In this document: positions 62,322-64,000 of the stretch, one piece after another
Position numbering within the stretch: the first letter of the stretch is position 1
Layout: each line of letters starts with the position of its first letter
Position numbers and translations under genes: made by a program
Source of the DNA: Oreocharis arfaki
Taxonomy: Eukaryota > Chordata > Aves > Passeriformes > Paramythiidae
Length of the DNA: 64,000 nt
Direction of reading: 5' to 3'
Assembly: GCA_013398015.1 (NCBI GenBank)
Contig: VZRR01007842.1
Location: 310,001-374,000, forward strand
The notes under the pieces: generated by a model
What the model saw: the letters and a program-made list of their open reading frames with translations, nothing else
Databases searched by the model: none
Told to the model about the DNA's origin: nothing

Positions 62322-62743
62322 CTGAGGACAGGCTGAGAGAGCAGGGACCATTCAGCTTGGAGAAGAGATGGCCCGGGGAGATCTTGTCTCTGTGTATAAG
62401 TACCTGATGGGAGGCAGTAAAGAAAAAGGAGACAGGTACTTAGTGGTGCCTGGTGATAGTACAAGAAGCAATGAGCACTAATTGAAATCTTAAAAAATCA
62501 ATTTAAACATAAGAAATAAAAACATTTTTACTGTTAGGCTGGTCAAACATTGGGAAAAGTTGCCCAAAGACATTGTGAAGTCTGTGTTCTTGGAGGTATT
62601 CAAAATCTGACTGGACAGAGTCTTGAGCAGCCTGCTAACAGTCCTGATCCTGAGCAACCTGTCTAGCAGATGCTGCACTGAGCATGGGGGGGTTGGACTA
62701 GATGATCTCCAGGGGCTTCTTCCAACCTCTACCATGCTCCTGT
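62322..62743 (+). mobile_element. CR1 LINE 3' end
   Basis: The segment follows CR1 in order: GAGGACAGGCTGAGAGAGCA at 62324, CAGCTTGGAGAAGAGATGG, GTGTATAAGTACCTGATGGG at 62391, GGTGCCTGGTGATAGTACAAG, GTTGCCCAAAGACATTGTG at 62558, GGAGGTATTCAAAATCTGAC at 62593, and GGGGTTGGACTAGATGATCTCC, then CTTCCAACCTCTACCATG at 62720. It has lost or mutated the terminal ATTCTGTG units. It is 5'-truncated to about 420 bp, with an A/T-rich insertion-like section at 62488-62535. Confidence 0.9.
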
Positions 62744-64000
62744 TTCCTCAGGGCCTTGGCAGTGGGAAAGCTGACAGAGCCCTGCAAAGGAGAGAAGCTT
62801 AAGGGAAAAAAGGATGCTTGTTTGCTACAGCATACTTCCAAGTGGCACTCCCAGTTGAGTTATTACACTGGTGGCCTAATTAAACCATATCCTTTCCACC
62901 TTAGTTTTTTTCCCCTGTGGTTACCAAAGACAATGTTCTCATCTGAGTAGTACCATTCTAGTTCTAAATCCGCTCCTACATCCCTTCCTGTGCTACATAC
63001 AATATTCCCTGTTCCCAGAGGCAGCTACATGAAAACGGGACTTTAATTAGCAGAGAACATTTCCTAGTCTTCTCTCCTCCCTAGGGCCTGTCCTGCATCT
63101 CTAAGGGCATCTGTCTATCCATTATTTACCACTATGAAGGCTCAGGGACCTCCAGCAAGGATCATGTTTTCAATGAAGCAGGCTGGTCTCAAAACCTTTG
63201 ATGGTGGATTATAGGGCTCCAGAGAAAGAATCGCACTTCAGGTGAGAGTTTTAGGGCCTGCCCTTCAGAACAGAGATGCCAAGAGTGCAAAAACAAAATG
63301 CATGCCTGGAAGAGCCCCATTCTTATGAGTCTGGATCCTCACTCACTGAATGTCAGTGTGAGTGCCCTGAAGGCAATAGGGCTGTGATGACATGCAGGGA
63401 TGTGCTTGTTTGCCTGTATAATTTATGTTTCATTGTTAGTGACTGCATCCTCTTTTACAGATTTCAGTTCTACCAACAAGATGAAAGATAAGAGGTAGCC
63501 CCTCTGTAAAGTTTCAACTTCACCATCTGCAAAACAAGTAATAGAAAGTGCACAATCTAAGCAACAATTTCTCATCTGTGTAAAGGCAGTGATACTGTGT
63601 GTCAGGTCACAGCCTTGGCCCTGGAGAAGTTATGCTGAACTTCCCTGCAGAATTTTATGGAGGATGGTTTTTATTTTTTTCTTGAATTATTCTAGGCAGA
63701 AGTGACGATGTTTTCTGCTGCACAACATTTCCTCTGTATGCATGTAAGCAGTATCCTTCTCTTCTGCTGAGCAGGGTACTTAAGTAGCATTTGCCAGCCA
63801 ACGTGGAAACTCCAGGAGCCTTTTGCTTTGCAGGCATTGTTTCTTCAGTTCATTATCTATTTATAGTTCTTGCCTTTGATTGATGTTTGTATTTAACCTT
63901 GTATTTCTTAATTTGTAGGTCAGTCTGCATTTACCATGGTTAATTTATTAGGGCAGATTCTTCTTCTCAGTCAGCTCATTGGGGGAGGAAAGTGTGTTTA
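62744..64000. other. Unique non-coding DNA to the window end
   Basis: No gene or recognised repeat. Frames are short and without family resemblance. T-rich runs lie near 63670. Confidence 0.55.

Noticed and set aside
1..64000. Bacterial, phage or CRISPR content
   Set aside because: No spaced direct-repeat array, no operon-like gene packing and no long frames; the avian repeats settle a vertebrate origin.

Overview
This window looks like nuclear DNA from a bird, and it is almost entirely non-coding. Seven fragments of CR1-clade LINEs occur across it. Several end in the avian CR1 3' tail (a TTGGACTNGATGATC-like block, then TTCCAAC and short ATTCTRTG units). There are two solo retroviral LTRs, long AT-rich stretches with stops in every frame, many poly-T and poly-A runs, and a few microsatellites. 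There are no ribosome-binding-site-led genes, operons, rRNA, tRNA or CRISPR arrays. The longest stop-free frames are about 150-205 codons, lie in GC-richer patches, and resemble no family I recognise. The species cannot be named from this sequence.

Layout. 1-17.8 kb: unique intergenic or intronic DNA with a short CR1 tail at 7.1 kb and a minus-strand CR1 tail at 17.8 kb. 17.9-27.4 kb: otherwise featureless, but with the best splice-site-bounded segments of the window: 20348-20407, 20699-20758, 24892-25191 (99 open codons between a strong acceptor and a strong donor) and 27174-27323. There is also a small frame with one hydrophobic segment at 21831-22256. 30.3 kb: a MIR-like ancient SINE core, followed by an isolated CpG clump at 30.9 kb. 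32.5-32.7 kb: an AT-rich block that could be a conserved non-coding element. 34.6-35.2 kb: a very old CR1-clade reverse-transcriptase fragment, recognisable only through broken frames. 38.35 kb: a minus-strand CR1 tail. 41.5-42.5 kb: the largest CR1 copy, about 1 kb. 45.3-46.0 kb: a 14-bp minisatellite and a 346-bp solo LTR with perfect 6-bp target duplications. 47.9-48.6 kb: another old CR1 3' part. 50.6-51.1 kb: a second solo LTR. 53.7-54.0 kb: a modest CpG-rich patch. 62.3-62.7 kb: a CR1 3' end.

Function. No protein-coding gene can be assigned with confidence. The window is either intergenic or lies inside one or more large introns. Exon candidates rest only on splice-site and reading-frame logic. 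The firm content is transposable-element history: at least two age classes of CR1, two LTR insertions reduced to solo LTRs, and one pre-avian SINE relic. I found no convincing undescribed biological system.
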